Shown here piece by piece: positions 36,723 to 44,424 of a DNA stretch of 62,642 bases (positions within the stretch are counted from its first letter, which is position 1; each line of letters opens with the position of its first letter). Below the pieces are notes generated by a model, which worked only from the letters and a program-made list of their open reading frames with translations, did not search any database and was not told the origin of the DNA. A program made the position numbers and the translations under genes. The stretch comes from Symbiobacterium thermophilum (GTDB lineage Bacteria > Bacillota > Sulfobacillia > UBA995). The stretch spans positions 1-62,642 of the forward strand of contig DYFO01000006.1 of NCBI GenBank assembly GCA_020725145.1. The letters run 5' to 3'.

Positions 36723-37799
36723 GTGGCAGGCATCGTTGCTTACGGGGTGGCGCTGCCCAAGCGTCGGCTGCGTTCGTCGGACATTCACGCCACCTGGCGA
36801 AACGTGGCAGAGGACGTCCTGGAGAAGTTTGCCTTTGTGGAAAGGTGTGTGCCCGGCCCGGACGAGGACCCCATAACTCTGGGAGTGGATAGCGCCCGCC
36901 GCTGTCTGGAACAGGCGGGCCGGGAGCCGGGGGAGGTGGATGGCCTGGTCTTTGGCAGCTGTACCAACCCGTACAGCACAAAGGCGGCGGCCACGGTGGT
37001 CGGGGAGGCTCTGGGACTTCCCAACGGCATCTTCTCCACGGACGTGCAGTTCGGCGGGCGGTCGGGGTCAGACGCCCTCACCGTGGCGCTGGCCCTGGTC
37101 GGCTCAGGTATGGCCCGGCGGGTGCTGGCAGTGGCCTCGGACTGCCTGAGCCGGCACGTCCCTCCCGGCCACGTATACGAGTACTCAGCCTCGGCCGGGG
37201 CGGTGAGCTTCCTTGTCAGTGCCGAGGAAACGGTGGCCGAAGTCGAGGGGATCAGTTATTGGGCTAGTGACCGGGCCGACTGGTTTCGGGTGGCGGGTGA
37301 GCGCTACCTTCAGCTGGGAGGAGGCTTTGTGGGCCACATGTCCAGCTGGGGACTGGTGGAGAACCTCCTGCCGGCCTGGAAGGAGCTGGTGCGCAGGACG
37401 GGCCTCGACCCGGCTTCGCTCCAGTACGCTGCAGTCCCACAGAGCACGGGGGTGATGCCTCTCATCGTTGCCACCCGGCTCGAGCTTGACATGGACGTTG
37501 TGCTGCCGTGGGTGCTGACCGCCTCGGTTGGAGACGTCGGTTCGGCGGGGGTTCCGCTGAGCCTGTGTCATGTGCTGGACAACGCGGGCCCGGGGGAAAA
37601 GGTGGTGGTGCTAGTGTACGGCTGGGGCGGAGGCGCCACCGCCATGCTCCTTCACACCACACAGAGGCTCCCAAGCCTTCCCGGGAGGCCGTCGGTGATG
37701 CCGGAGGTCGAGCGGGGAGAGTACGTTGACTACTCCCGGGCTCTAAAGTACGAGCACAAGCTGCTCAGGCCCGACCGTGGCCTTTCCGGTTACTACTGA
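36723..37799 (+). CDS. HMG-CoA-synthase-like protein lacking the catalytic Cys
   Basis: This 358-residue thiolase-fold protein follows the archaeal-type HMG-CoA synthase/KAS III pattern: GIVAYGVALPKRRL at the start, SARRCLEQAGREPGEVDGLV, and GWGGGATAMLLH near the end. At the nucleophile elbow, where synthases read (F)ACKAG, this protein reads DVQFGGRSGSDAL: Gly replaces Cys. It therefore probably cannot form an acyl-enzyme and may be a structural partner of the next protein, as proposed for PhlA-type subunits. It heads an overlapping or tightly spaced operon with thiolase and DUF35. Confidence 0.82.
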   Translation: MAGIVAYGVALPKRRLRSSDIHATWRNVAEDVLEKFAFVERCVPGPDEDPITLGVDSARRCLEQAGREPGEVDGLVFGSCTNPYSTKAAATVVGEALGLPNGIFSTDVQFGGRSGSDALTVALALVGSGMARRVLAVASDCLSRHVPPGHVYEYSASAGAVSFLVSAEETVAEVEGISYWASDRADWFRVAGERYLQLGGGFVGHMSSWGLVENLLPAWKELVRRTGLDPASLQYAAVPQSTGVMPLIVATRLELDMDVVLPWVLTASVGDVGSAGVPLSLCHVLDNAGPGEKVVVLVYGWGGGATAMLLHTTQRLPSLPGRPSVMPEVERGEYVDYSRALKYEHKLLRPDRGLSGYY

Positions 37800-37802
37800 G
37801 CA

Positions 37803-39029
37803 GTGGAAAGCGAGGCGCGAACCGTGACCAAAGCGGGCGATAAGCGGGTGGTGGTAGCCAGCTGGGCCATCACCCCCAGAGTGGACAGTCAGGAGATTGC
37901 CTGGCGCGAACTCCTAGTCAAGGCGTTCTACGAGGCACTGGAAGGTGCGGGGCTGGGACCGGGAGACGTTGAGGTGGGTTCGGTGGCCTACAACGAGCGT
38001 ACCGTCTCCGAGGCTGCCCTGGGCACCCACACGGTGGACGCCCTGGGCCTCAGGATGAATACCCCCATGATCCCGGTGTCCCATGCCTGCGCGGGGGGCG
38101 GACTTGCCCTCTTCAACGTGTGGCACTACCTGGCCTCGGGGCAGTTCGAGGTGGGAGTGGTGCTCACCTTCCAAAAGAGCGAGGTCTACGACCTCATGGA
38201 GTGCATGAACCCCATCGGCAACTACCCAGACTACGACTTCGTGCTGGGGTTCACCCACATGCAGTACGGTTTCCTGCGCGACAGGTGGTACATGGAGAAA
38301 TACGGCTACGACCTGGAACCGAGCGCGCGCTGGGCCCACCAGTGCCACCTCTGGGCCCGCCAAAACCCTCTGGCGGCCACGTATGGCAAGCCCATGCCGT
38401 CCATGGAGGAACTGCTCGACCCCGGGCCGGAAGGGGTGCGGGCCCGTAGTGCTACCCACCGAGGTCCCACCGCCACTGCGACCGTGTTGGTCTCCGAGAA
38501 GCGTGCGGGGCGCATGGGTCTGGAGCCACTTTGCGCCTGGGTCGCGTTCGCCTTTCGGCCGCCCTACATCGGTAACCACTTCTTCTTCGCAGGAGACCCC
38601 GACCACGCCGGGCACGACATTGCCGAGCAGCCCGCCATGCTGCAGGCGGCTCGCAAGGCCTACGAACTCGCCGGCGTCGCCCCTGAGGATGTCAACCTGG
38701 TCCAGCCGCACGACCTGACAGGGTTTGAGGGGATCATGTCCCTGGAAGGCCTTGGCTTGGTACCGTTTGGGGAAGGGGGTCGCTTCGTCCTGGCGGGTGG
38801 AACCGGTCCAGGCGGGCGTTACCCAGCCTGCACCCACGGGGGTGGAATAGCCTTTGGCCACACCTCGGTGGGAAGCGATTTTCAGGCCGGCTTCATCGAG
38901 AACTGCCTGCAGCTGACCGGGCGGGCCGGGGAACGCCAGGTTCCCAACGCGAGGGTGGGCGTGGTACAGGCTTACGGTACGCACCATTCCCTGGACGTGG
39001 TGTGCGTACTTAGGATGCTCAGGAGGTGA
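37803..39029 (+). CDS. Thiolase-like acyltransferase (SCP-x/PhlC type)
   Basis: The 408-residue protein has the thiolase nucleophile Cys96 in SHACAGGGLALFNVWHYLASG and the His motif HGGGIAFGHTSVGS near the C-terminus. The second catalytic Cys of classical thiolases (CxGxGxG) is absent; the end reads QAYGTHHSLDVVCVLRML. This is the arrangement of SCP-x, Ltp2 and PhlC-type enzymes, which make or break C–C bonds next to a CoA ester with a DUF35 partner. GTG 37803 is used; GTG 37824 is possible. It lies between HMGCS-like and DUF35 genes. Confidence 0.87.
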   Translation: MESEARTVTKAGDKRVVVASWAITPRVDSQEIAWRELLVKAFYEALEGAGLGPGDVEVGSVAYNERTVSEAALGTHTVDALGLRMNTPMIPVSHACAGGGLALFNVWHYLASGQFEVGVVLTFQKSEVYDLMECMNPIGNYPDYDFVLGFTHMQYGFLRDRWYMEKYGYDLEPSARWAHQCHLWARQNPLAATYGKPMPSMEELLDPGPEGVRARSATHRGPTATATVLVSEKRAGRMGLEPLCAWVAFAFRPPYIGNHFFFAGDPDHAGHDIAEQPAMLQAARKAYELAGVAPEDVNLVQPHDLTGFEGIMSLEGLGLVPFGEGGRFVLAGGTGPGGRYPACTHGGGIAFGHTSVGSDFQAGFIENCLQLTGRAGERQVPNARVGVVQAYGTHHSLDVVCVLRMLRR

Positions 39030-39036
39030 GCGACAG

Positions 39037-39477
39037 GTGACAACCGAACTACCCGTGCCCATACCTCGGGTGGAAATCCATTCCACGCTGAGGAGTGCCC
39101 GCGAGCGGGAGGGGCGCTACCGCCTGGTAGGCTCCCGCTGCTCCTCCTGCCAGGCGCTTTGGTTCCCCCGAAGGTTCGTATGTCCCCGCTGCCACTCGCG
39201 GGAACTGGAACCGTACCAGTGTTCTCACCGGGGCACGGTGGTGACCTTCTGGCCCGACACCATGGGCTTTCCGGCCATTGGCTACGAGGAGATCGAGGAC
39301 CGAGTGGTGGCCTTGGTGAGGCTGGACGACGGCGTGCACGTCATTACCGAGATCGCGGACACTCCGGCGGGCCGACTTCAAAACGGCGACCGCGTGAGGA
39401 TGGTACTGAGGCGACAAAAGCGCGAGGACACCGGCAACTGGTGCTACGGCTACAAGTTTGAAAAGGAAGCGGGGTGA
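39037..39477 (+). CDS. DUF35 zinc-ribbon/OB-fold protein
   Basis: The 146-residue product has a rubredoxin-like zinc ribbon, GSRCSSCQALWFPRRFVCPRC, followed by a DUF35 OB-fold (GTVVTFWPDT, ALVRLDDGVHVITEI). DUF35 proteins bridge HMGCS and thiolase subunits or serve as CoA-ester binding subunits of acyltransferase complexes (archaeal HMGCS, PhlB, BbsA). GTG 39037 follows GGAGGTGAG. The stop overlaps the MFS gene by 4 nt. Confidence 0.9.
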   Translation: MTTELPVPIPRVEIHSTLRSAREREGRYRLVGSRCSSCQALWFPRRFVCPRCHSRELEPYQCSHRGTVVTFWPDTMGFPAIGYEEIEDRVVALVRLDDGVHVITEIADTPAGRLQNGDRVRMVLRRQKREDTGNWCYGYKFEKEAG

Positions 39478-40634
39478 CCGTGGTGAACAGGGGCTGGGTC
39501 ACTGCCGCACTTCTGGCCATGCTGCTGATGGGCACGGTGCTGATCGGGGTCAGCGCCATTGCCCCCCTCATCGTTGACTTCGCCCGGGTGCTGGGGGGTG
39601 ACGAGGTAACCGCCACCTCCATTCAGACCCTTGGCTACATAGTGGCCACCCTGGTACCGCCCTTCGCGGGCGCACTGGCCGACCGCTGGGGCCGGGGAAA
39701 TACCTTCACCCTCGGAGGTATCCTGGCGGGACTCTTTTTTCTGGTCTTCGGGCGCGTGACGACGCTTCCTCAGGCCTACGTGGTCCGCAGCGCGATTGCC
39801 CTGGGCACCGGCGTGGTGCTGCCAGCGGTCATGGCTTACATCCAGGAAGTGGCGCCCGCCGACCGTCGGGGGATGGCCATGGGCTTTTATGGTTTGGGGT
39901 TCGGCATGGGCGGCATTTTCGGCCCCGTCCTGGCGACTTCCCTTGGGGCGGTAGACCCATCGCGCCCCTTCTTCGCGTGGGGCCTGGTCACCATACCTCT
40001 GGTCCTTCTCTTAGGGCTGGCCGCACGGTCGCGCGAGCCCAGGGTGGAACGGGTGGTCAGCTCCCGTCGGGGGCTTGGACAGGTACCGGCGGTGGTGACG
40101 CTTCCCCTGGTGGCGGCCTTCCTGTTCGGGGGCATTCAGCTGTGCATGTTCACCTTCGTGACCCAGCTGGTCAGGTACCAGATCGGTGCGGAGGTCGCGT
40201 ACGGAGGGCTGGCCATCGCCGTGTTTGCCACCATCGGGCTCCTGCAGCCCCTGGGGGGCCTGGTCGCCGACCGCATGGGCAGGGTCCGGGTGACGGCCGT
40301 GGGGTTCGCCATCCTCGCCATTGGCATGGCCATGGTCTACGGCTGGCCGACGCTCCCCGGGCTGTTTGCCGGAATGGTGCTCGGTGGTGCGGGGGCGGTC
40401 TTTTTCTCCCCCGGCCTGGTAGCCACCATGGGCTCGCTGGTCCCTGTCGAGGTACGGGGGATGAATATGGGGCTTTACCAAGCCGCCACCACCCTGGGCT
40501 CGGCGCTTGTGCCCCTGGCGGTAGCTTTCTTCGTCAGGACCGCCCAGCCGTCGGTAGCGTTTGCGGCCTCGGCGGTGATGGCACTGGCGGCCGGGGCGCT
40601 GATCTTGCCTTTGCGCCGGCACAAGGCGGCCTGA
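39474..40634 (+). CDS. Major facilitator superfamily transporter
   Basis: The 386-residue protein has about 12 membrane helices and the MFS loop 2-3 motif GALADRWGRGNTFTLGG, repeated in the second half as GLVADRMGRVRVTAVG. GTG 39474 overlaps the DUF35 stop; GTG 39483 is also possible. Its place inside the operon suggests it imports the substrate or exports the product of the thiolase complex. Substrate specificity cannot be read from sequence. Confidence 0.9.
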   Translation: MTVVNRGWVTAALLAMLLMGTVLIGVSAIAPLIVDFARVLGGDEVTATSIQTLGYIVATLVPPFAGALADRWGRGNTFTLGGILAGLFFLVFGRVTTLPQAYVVRSAIALGTGVVLPAVMAYIQEVAPADRRGMAMGFYGLGFGMGGIFGPVLATSLGAVDPSRPFFAWGLVTIPLVLLLGLAARSREPRVERVVSSRRGLGQVPAVVTLPLVAAFLFGGIQLCMFTFVTQLVRYQIGAEVAYGGLAIAVFATIGLLQPLGGLVADRMGRVRVTAVGFAILAIGMAMVYGWPTLPGLFAGMVLGGAGAVFFSPGLVATMGSLVPVEVRGMNMGLYQAATTLGSALVPLAVAFFVRTAQPSVAFAASAVMALAAGALILPLRRHKAA

Positions 40635-40655
40635 AAACCGAACTGGAGGTGCGTT

Positions 40656-40997
40656 ATGTCCAGGATCCGCGAGGTTATGCTCAACCTTCCCAACATGTTC
40701 AAGTCCGACCGGTCTAAAGGCTGGAACCGGGTGATCGAGTTCCGGCTGGAGGGCGAGGAACCGTCGGTATGGACGATGATCGTGGAGAACCAGACCTGCA
40801 CCGTGACCGAGGGGGAGGCTCCTGGCGACCGCAAGGTCAACATGACCGTCCTGGGCAATTCAGAGCACATCGTGCAGATGTTCACCGGCGAGGTTCCTCC
40901 CATGACCCTGGTTAACAGTAAGAAGGTTCGGATGAAGGGCTCGATCATGGACGGGATCTCGTTCGGGCGGATGTGGGACATTCCCAAGAAGGCGTGA
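40656..40997 (+). CDS. SCP2 sterol-carrier-domain protein
   Basis: The 113-residue protein consists of one SCP2 domain: WNRVIEFRLEGEEPSVWTMI, then VTEGEAPGDRKVNMTVLGNS and the SIMDGISFGRMW end. SCP2 domains bind lipids or fatty acyl-CoA in a hydrophobic tunnel, and in eukaryotic SCP-x they are fused to a thiolase. Here the thiolase-like and SCP2 proteins are separate but in the same operon, which suggests a hydrophobic acyl substrate. Confidence 0.85.
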   Translation: MSRIREVMLNLPNMFKSDRSKGWNRVIEFRLEGEEPSVWTMIVENQTCTVTEGEAPGDRKVNMTVLGNSEHIVQMFTGEVPPMTLVNSKKVRMKGSIMDGISFGRMWDIPKKA

Positions 40998-41100
40998 CGG
41001 TGGTATCCGTTCCGCAATCGGAGGGGGCCGGGCAGAGGACGTGTGCCGCCAGAAGGCCCCCTTTCCCGCCCGGACCCATCACCAAGGAGGTAAGACCGGC

Positions 41101-42177
41101 ATGAACTACCCCGAGCGGCACAACCACAAGTGGGCGGCAAACCTCTTCGAGGCCAGGCGACGCTTCGACCTCCACCAAAGCCAGGCCCCCGCGGACGCCT
41201 CGCGCACGATCGAGCGCCTTTTCGCCGGGGACTTTGAGGCAAGGCCGGTGTTTCCGGGGCTGAAGCTCCTCGCCACGTTTTGGATTGCAGAGGAGCACGA
41301 GATGAAAGAGCGGTTCCGTGTGCTCCAGGAGGCTTTAGGGGACCCATCTCCTGACACCCGCCGGGAGCTTGTTGAAAGGTATTCCCTTGCCTACGTGGAG
41401 GACGTGAAGTTCCTGGTGCGGGACCGCGGGCTTCTTCCCGGGCTCGAGCTCAACGAACTCCAAGCCGTCCAGCTCGGGCCGGACTGGCCCTCCCGGTTGG
41501 CCAACCTCAAGGCCGAGGCCGAGGAGCGGGTGCGCGCGGGCTCGATGCCCGAACACGCTCTGGAGCGGTGGTTTACCTTCTGCCTGGGTTCAATCATCTC
41601 CTACGCGCATAGCCTGGTGAGCCAGGCCGTCCTGGCCGGCACCTACGTGAGGCTGAACGGTCCGAGGGCGCTGGAAGACGCCCTCCGGGGAAGCTACGAA
41701 CCGTTCGGCTGGGACATCAACCGGCTGTTCTACCGCGATATCCTGCCCCGGGCAGGCATTGAGGAGCTCTCAGACATCACCGAGCTCGGCACTTACGGTA
41801 TGTTGGCAGACCAGGAGGCCGGTACTCCCCGCCAGTGGCAGGAAGGCGAGGGTGACGACGCCGTCACCATCAAGGAGAGCTACATGCTGACCTGCCAGCT
41901 CTACGGCATTTTCTCCACGGTGGAAACGTGGATGGAGCTGCCCGTTTCTTCGCTGACACCGGCCTACTGCCCGTACTGCGTGGGGCACGGCGAAAAGACC
42001 ATTCTGCTGGTAGTGCCCCCGAGTCAGCGCCCCACCTACACGCAGGTAGAGGGGCTGGGCTACGGTCAAGAGCGGTGCGCCTTCCGGCTCAAGCTGGAAC
42101 CGGGCGAGGACATGGAGCGGGTGATGGAGGCACAGGTAAGGATCTTCGGCGACGGGAGTGAACCGGATGGCGGGTAG
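41101..42177 (+). CDS. Unknown protein with two domains, possibly ATC-hydrolase-like C-terminus
   Basis: The 358-residue product is mostly helical up to about residue 280, with HNHKWAANLFEARRRF and EHEMKERFRVLQEAL. The end has CPYCVGHGEKTILLVV and, 25 residues on, GQERCAFRLKLEPGEDM. The short C-terminal ERCxFRL strand loosely resembles L-2-amino-thiazoline-4-carboxylate hydrolase-type proteins, but I would not assign that function. ATG 41101 follows AAGGAGGT with 10-nt spacing. It sits inside the operon between SCP2 and a membrane protein and overlaps the latter. It has no recognised catalytic motif. Confidence 0.7.
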   Translation: MNYPERHNHKWAANLFEARRRFDLHQSQAPADASRTIERLFAGDFEARPVFPGLKLLATFWIAEEHEMKERFRVLQEALGDPSPDTRRELVERYSLAYVEDVKFLVRDRGLLPGLELNELQAVQLGPDWPSRLANLKAEAEERVRAGSMPEHALERWFTFCLGSIISYAHSLVSQAVLAGTYVRLNGPRALEDALRGSYEPFGWDINRLFYRDILPRAGIEELSDITELGTYGMLADQEAGTPRQWQEGEGDDAVTIKESYMLTCQLYGIFSTVETWMELPVSSLTPAYCPYCVGHGEKTILLVVPPSQRPTYTQVEGLGYGQERCAFRLKLEPGEDMERVMEAQVRIFGDGSEPDGG

Positions 42178-42865
42178 GACCGAGGGTTATCGCAGCAAGT
42201 GGCGGGATGGAATGGGGACCTTCGCGATCCTCATGCTCGTGCTCGTGGTAAGTATCCTGATCTTTTCCCTCGCGGCCGGGGGAGGGCAGCCGGCCCGGGC
42301 AGCCCTGGGAGTGGTGCTGGCCGGGCTATTCCTGTGGACCGTGAATCGGTGCTTCGGCGAGCCGGATCGCGTCCGTGCAACCTGGTACGGGATCCTTGCC
42401 GGCCTCTTTACCTGGCAACTGGTGGGAGAGCTCGGCCCCCACTTCGGGTTCGTGACAATTGAGGACGAGACCGGAGCACTGCTGTTTGTCTTCGCCGCAG
42501 TGGTTGTGTACATGCTCTGGCGGCGTCAGCTGTTGCCCCAAGGGCCGGCGGTCTTCAGCCTGTTCTTCCTGCTCAACTGGGGAGGTCACGTGGTTCTCTT
42601 GGCCCAGCAGCACCTGAGGGACAGCTACCCCTTTTTGCGCACCACCTACCTCTTGACCGGTGCACTAGCGGCGGCCGCCTTTATTTGCTTCATCTGCCGG
42701 CTGTTTCGCAGCTCGCGGACCCGTGAGGAACGCATTGTCCTTGGTGTTTTAATGTGGACGGCCTTCGTCATGCTGCTTGAAGTACTGGTAGATATGAGTA
42801 CTTCGGTTTACGAACTGGTTGGGGGTGAGCCAATTTGCGCTTTGCTGGACGTGTGGTGCTCGTGA
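42167..42865 (+). CDS. Six- or seven-helix membrane protein of unknown function
   Basis: The 232-residue product has hydrophobic segments at FAILMLVLVVSILIFSLA, ALGVVLAGLFLWTV, ILAGLFTWQLVGEL, LLFVFAAVVVYML, VFSLFFLLNWGGHVVLL, LTGALAAAAFICFICRL and VLMWTAFVMLLEVLV. ATG 42167 follows GGGAGTG and overlaps the previous gene by 11 nt; GTG 42158 is possible. The stop lies 31 nt inside the SDR gene. Nothing identifies its role beyond the operon context. Confidence 0.75.
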   Translation: MAGRTEGYRSKWRDGMGTFAILMLVLVVSILIFSLAAGGGQPARAALGVVLAGLFLWTVNRCFGEPDRVRATWYGILAGLFTWQLVGELGPHFGFVTIEDETGALLFVFAAVVVYMLWRRQLLPQGPAVFSLFFLLNWGGHVVLLAQQHLRDSYPFLRTTYLLTGALAAAAFICFICRLFRSSRTREERIVLGVLMWTAFVMLLEVLVDMSTSVYELVGGEPICALLDVWCS

Positions 42866-43590
42866 CCGGCGCGGCCTCGGGCATCGGCCGGGCAGCCGCC
42901 CGGCAATTCGCGGCCGAGGGTGCTCGGGTAGTACTGGCCGACCTTGACGAAGAAGGACTGGGTCGGGTCAGTGAGGAGATCAGGGCGGCGGGAGGCACCT
43001 GCGTCGCCCTGAAGGCTGACGTGACCTCCGACGCAGACGTCGAGGCCATGGTCTCACGGACCCTGCAGGAGTTCGGGGCAATCCACGTGCTGGTCAATAA
43101 CGCCGGGGTAGGCCAGTTCATGCCCTTCCACACCATGCAGGAAGAGGACTGGGACTTGGTCATGGAGGTGAATGCCAAGGCCATTTTTCGCTGCTCCCGG
43201 GCGGTAGTGCCTGTTATGATCGAGCAAAACTACGGCCGCATCGTCAACGTCACCTCAATCATGGGCGAAGTGGCCGCGGTGGCCCAGTCAGCCTACAACG
43301 CCTCCAAGGGTGCGGCCAAGATGCTCACCCAGGGCATGGCCCGGGACCTCGCCGAATTCAACATCCTGGTCAACGCCGTGGCCCCCGGCATGGTGGTCAC
43401 CGGTTTGACCGAAAGAATGTTCGCGGACGATGAGCAAAGGGCCTGGTTCGAGGAGCGGATACCCCTTCGCCGCATCGGCCAGCCTGAGGAAATCGCTCCC
43501 GCCATCCTGTTCCTGGCTTCCGACGAGGCCCGCTACATAACTGGGGCTACCCTGAAGGTGGATGGTGGGCTGAGCGCGGCGGCGGGCTGA
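42835..43590 (+). CDS. Short-chain dehydrogenase/reductase (SDR)
   Basis: The 251-residue classical SDR has the NAD(P)-binding TGAASGIG, the NNAG motif (VLVNNAGVG), the catalytic Ser in VNVTSIMGE, the YxxxK motif SAYNASKGAAK and the GATLKVDGG end. ADLDEEG after the second strand (Asp at the ribose position) favours NAD over NADP. It probably oxidises or reduces a hydroxy/keto acyl intermediate of the thiolase pathway. TTG 42835 follows GGGGGTGAG. It is the last gene of the island operon. Confidence 0.92.
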   Translation: MRFAGRVVLVTGAASGIGRAAARQFAAEGARVVLADLDEEGLGRVSEEIRAAGGTCVALKADVTSDADVEAMVSRTLQEFGAIHVLVNNAGVGQFMPFHTMQEEDWDLVMEVNAKAIFRCSRAVVPVMIEQNYGRIVNVTSIMGEVAAVAQSAYNASKGAAKMLTQGMARDLAEFNILVNAVAPGMVVTGLTERMFADDEQRAWFEERIPLRRIGQPEEIAPAILFLASDEARYITGATLKVDGGLSAAAG

Positions 43591-43626
43591 GACCGCACCG
43601 GCAAGACGCAGGAATGGCCGGCTCAA

Positions 43627-43659
43627 GCCCTGGGCCCGCCGGCAGGCAGAGCCCAGGGC
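43627..43659 (+). terminator. Hairpin after the SDR gene
   Basis: GCCCTGGGC (43627-43635) pairs perfectly with 43651-43659 across a 15-nt loop, 37 bp beyond the SDR stop. It is followed by ATTGTCTGTC rather than a clean T-run. It probably ends the island operon. Confidence 0.55.
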
Positions 43660-43714
43660 ATTGTCTGTCCCGCTCCAGAACGCGGCGGGCAATCCTGGCC
43701 TTGCTCAGACTTCT

Positions 43715-43788
43715 TCCACCAGTAGTCCCGGGCGGCCAGCGTGGCCAGCATGCCGCCTGCCCCGACCTCCACGTTGTCAGGGTGGGGG
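43715..43788 (-). pseudogene. LmbE/BshB1-like N-terminal fragment
   Basis: The minus strand reads PHPDNVEVGAGGMLATLAAR followed by DYWW, matching the start of BshB1 at 31850-31935 (AHPDDAEIGAGGTLATLAARGY). Only the HPDD-type metal-binding segment survives. It touches the left end of repeat B2, so a bshB-like gene was once next to the rimO fragment, in opposite orientation to the intact cluster. Confidence 0.7.
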
Positions 43789-44251
43789 TTTTCCCGGTGA
43801 GGATGAGGCCGACTTCCGCCTGCTGGAGGATTGGGTGCGCGAGGCCCGGCTCGATCACGTCGGGGTGTTCGTCTACTCGCCGGAACCGGGAACCCCGGCC
43901 GCCTGCCTGCCCGGCCGGGTCCCCCGCGAGCTGGCCGAGGAACGCCGCGGCAGGCTGCTTACGGTGCAACAGGCCATCTCGTGGCGGCGCAACGCGGCGC
44001 TGGTAGGCTCGGAGCTACGGGTGCTGGTGGAGTCGCGCCGGGGAAGGGCCTACCTTGGGCGCGGAGAGATGGACGCGCCCGAGGTAGATGGGGTGTTCAG
44101 GATCCGGCCTGTGGCCGGTACGGCGATACGTACGGGCGAGTTCGCCCGCGTCCGGGTGACGGCGGCAGCGGCCTACCACCGCGACGCCGTGCCGATAGGG
44201 GACGGCCGGCCGCCTCAGCGCGGTTCGCCGTACCCGGGCATGAACCAGTAG
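43787..44251 (+). pseudogene. rimO 3' fragment
   Basis: The sequence encodes the last ~154 residues of RimO (from GFPGEDEADFRLLEDW to the stop), including the TRAM domain, and is identical to the end of the intact gene. It lacks the radical-SAM domain and a start codon, so it is not functional. Confidence 0.93.
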
Positions 44252-44424
44252 ACGTAGCCGCAGCGCTCGCAGATGTAGCAGTCGGCTTCGCGATTGGCCC
44301 AGTCCAGCCCGAAAAAGGTCGCCCCTCGGGTGTTCATCAAGGTCAGGCGGACGAAGAAACGATCATGGTCGCAGAACGGGCAGACAAGCTGCCGGCCCGC
44401 CACTTCACGCTTGGTGGCTTCCAT
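44215..44424 (-). CDS. Small zinc-ribbon protein, copy 2
   Basis: This 69-residue protein is identical to the one encoded at 34999-35208 (CPFC and CERC knuckles). This copy is in the original context: its ATG lies 20 nt inside the end of the intact DUF692 gene, so the two are co-transcribed and probably translationally coupled. That pairing suggests a role linked to the DUF692 enzyme, although the protein looks like a zinc ribbon rather than a modified peptide precursor. Confidence 0.78.
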   Translation of the reverse strand: MEATKREVAGRQLVCPFCDHDRFFVRLTLMNTRGATFFGLDWANREADCYICERCGYVYWFMPGYGEPR

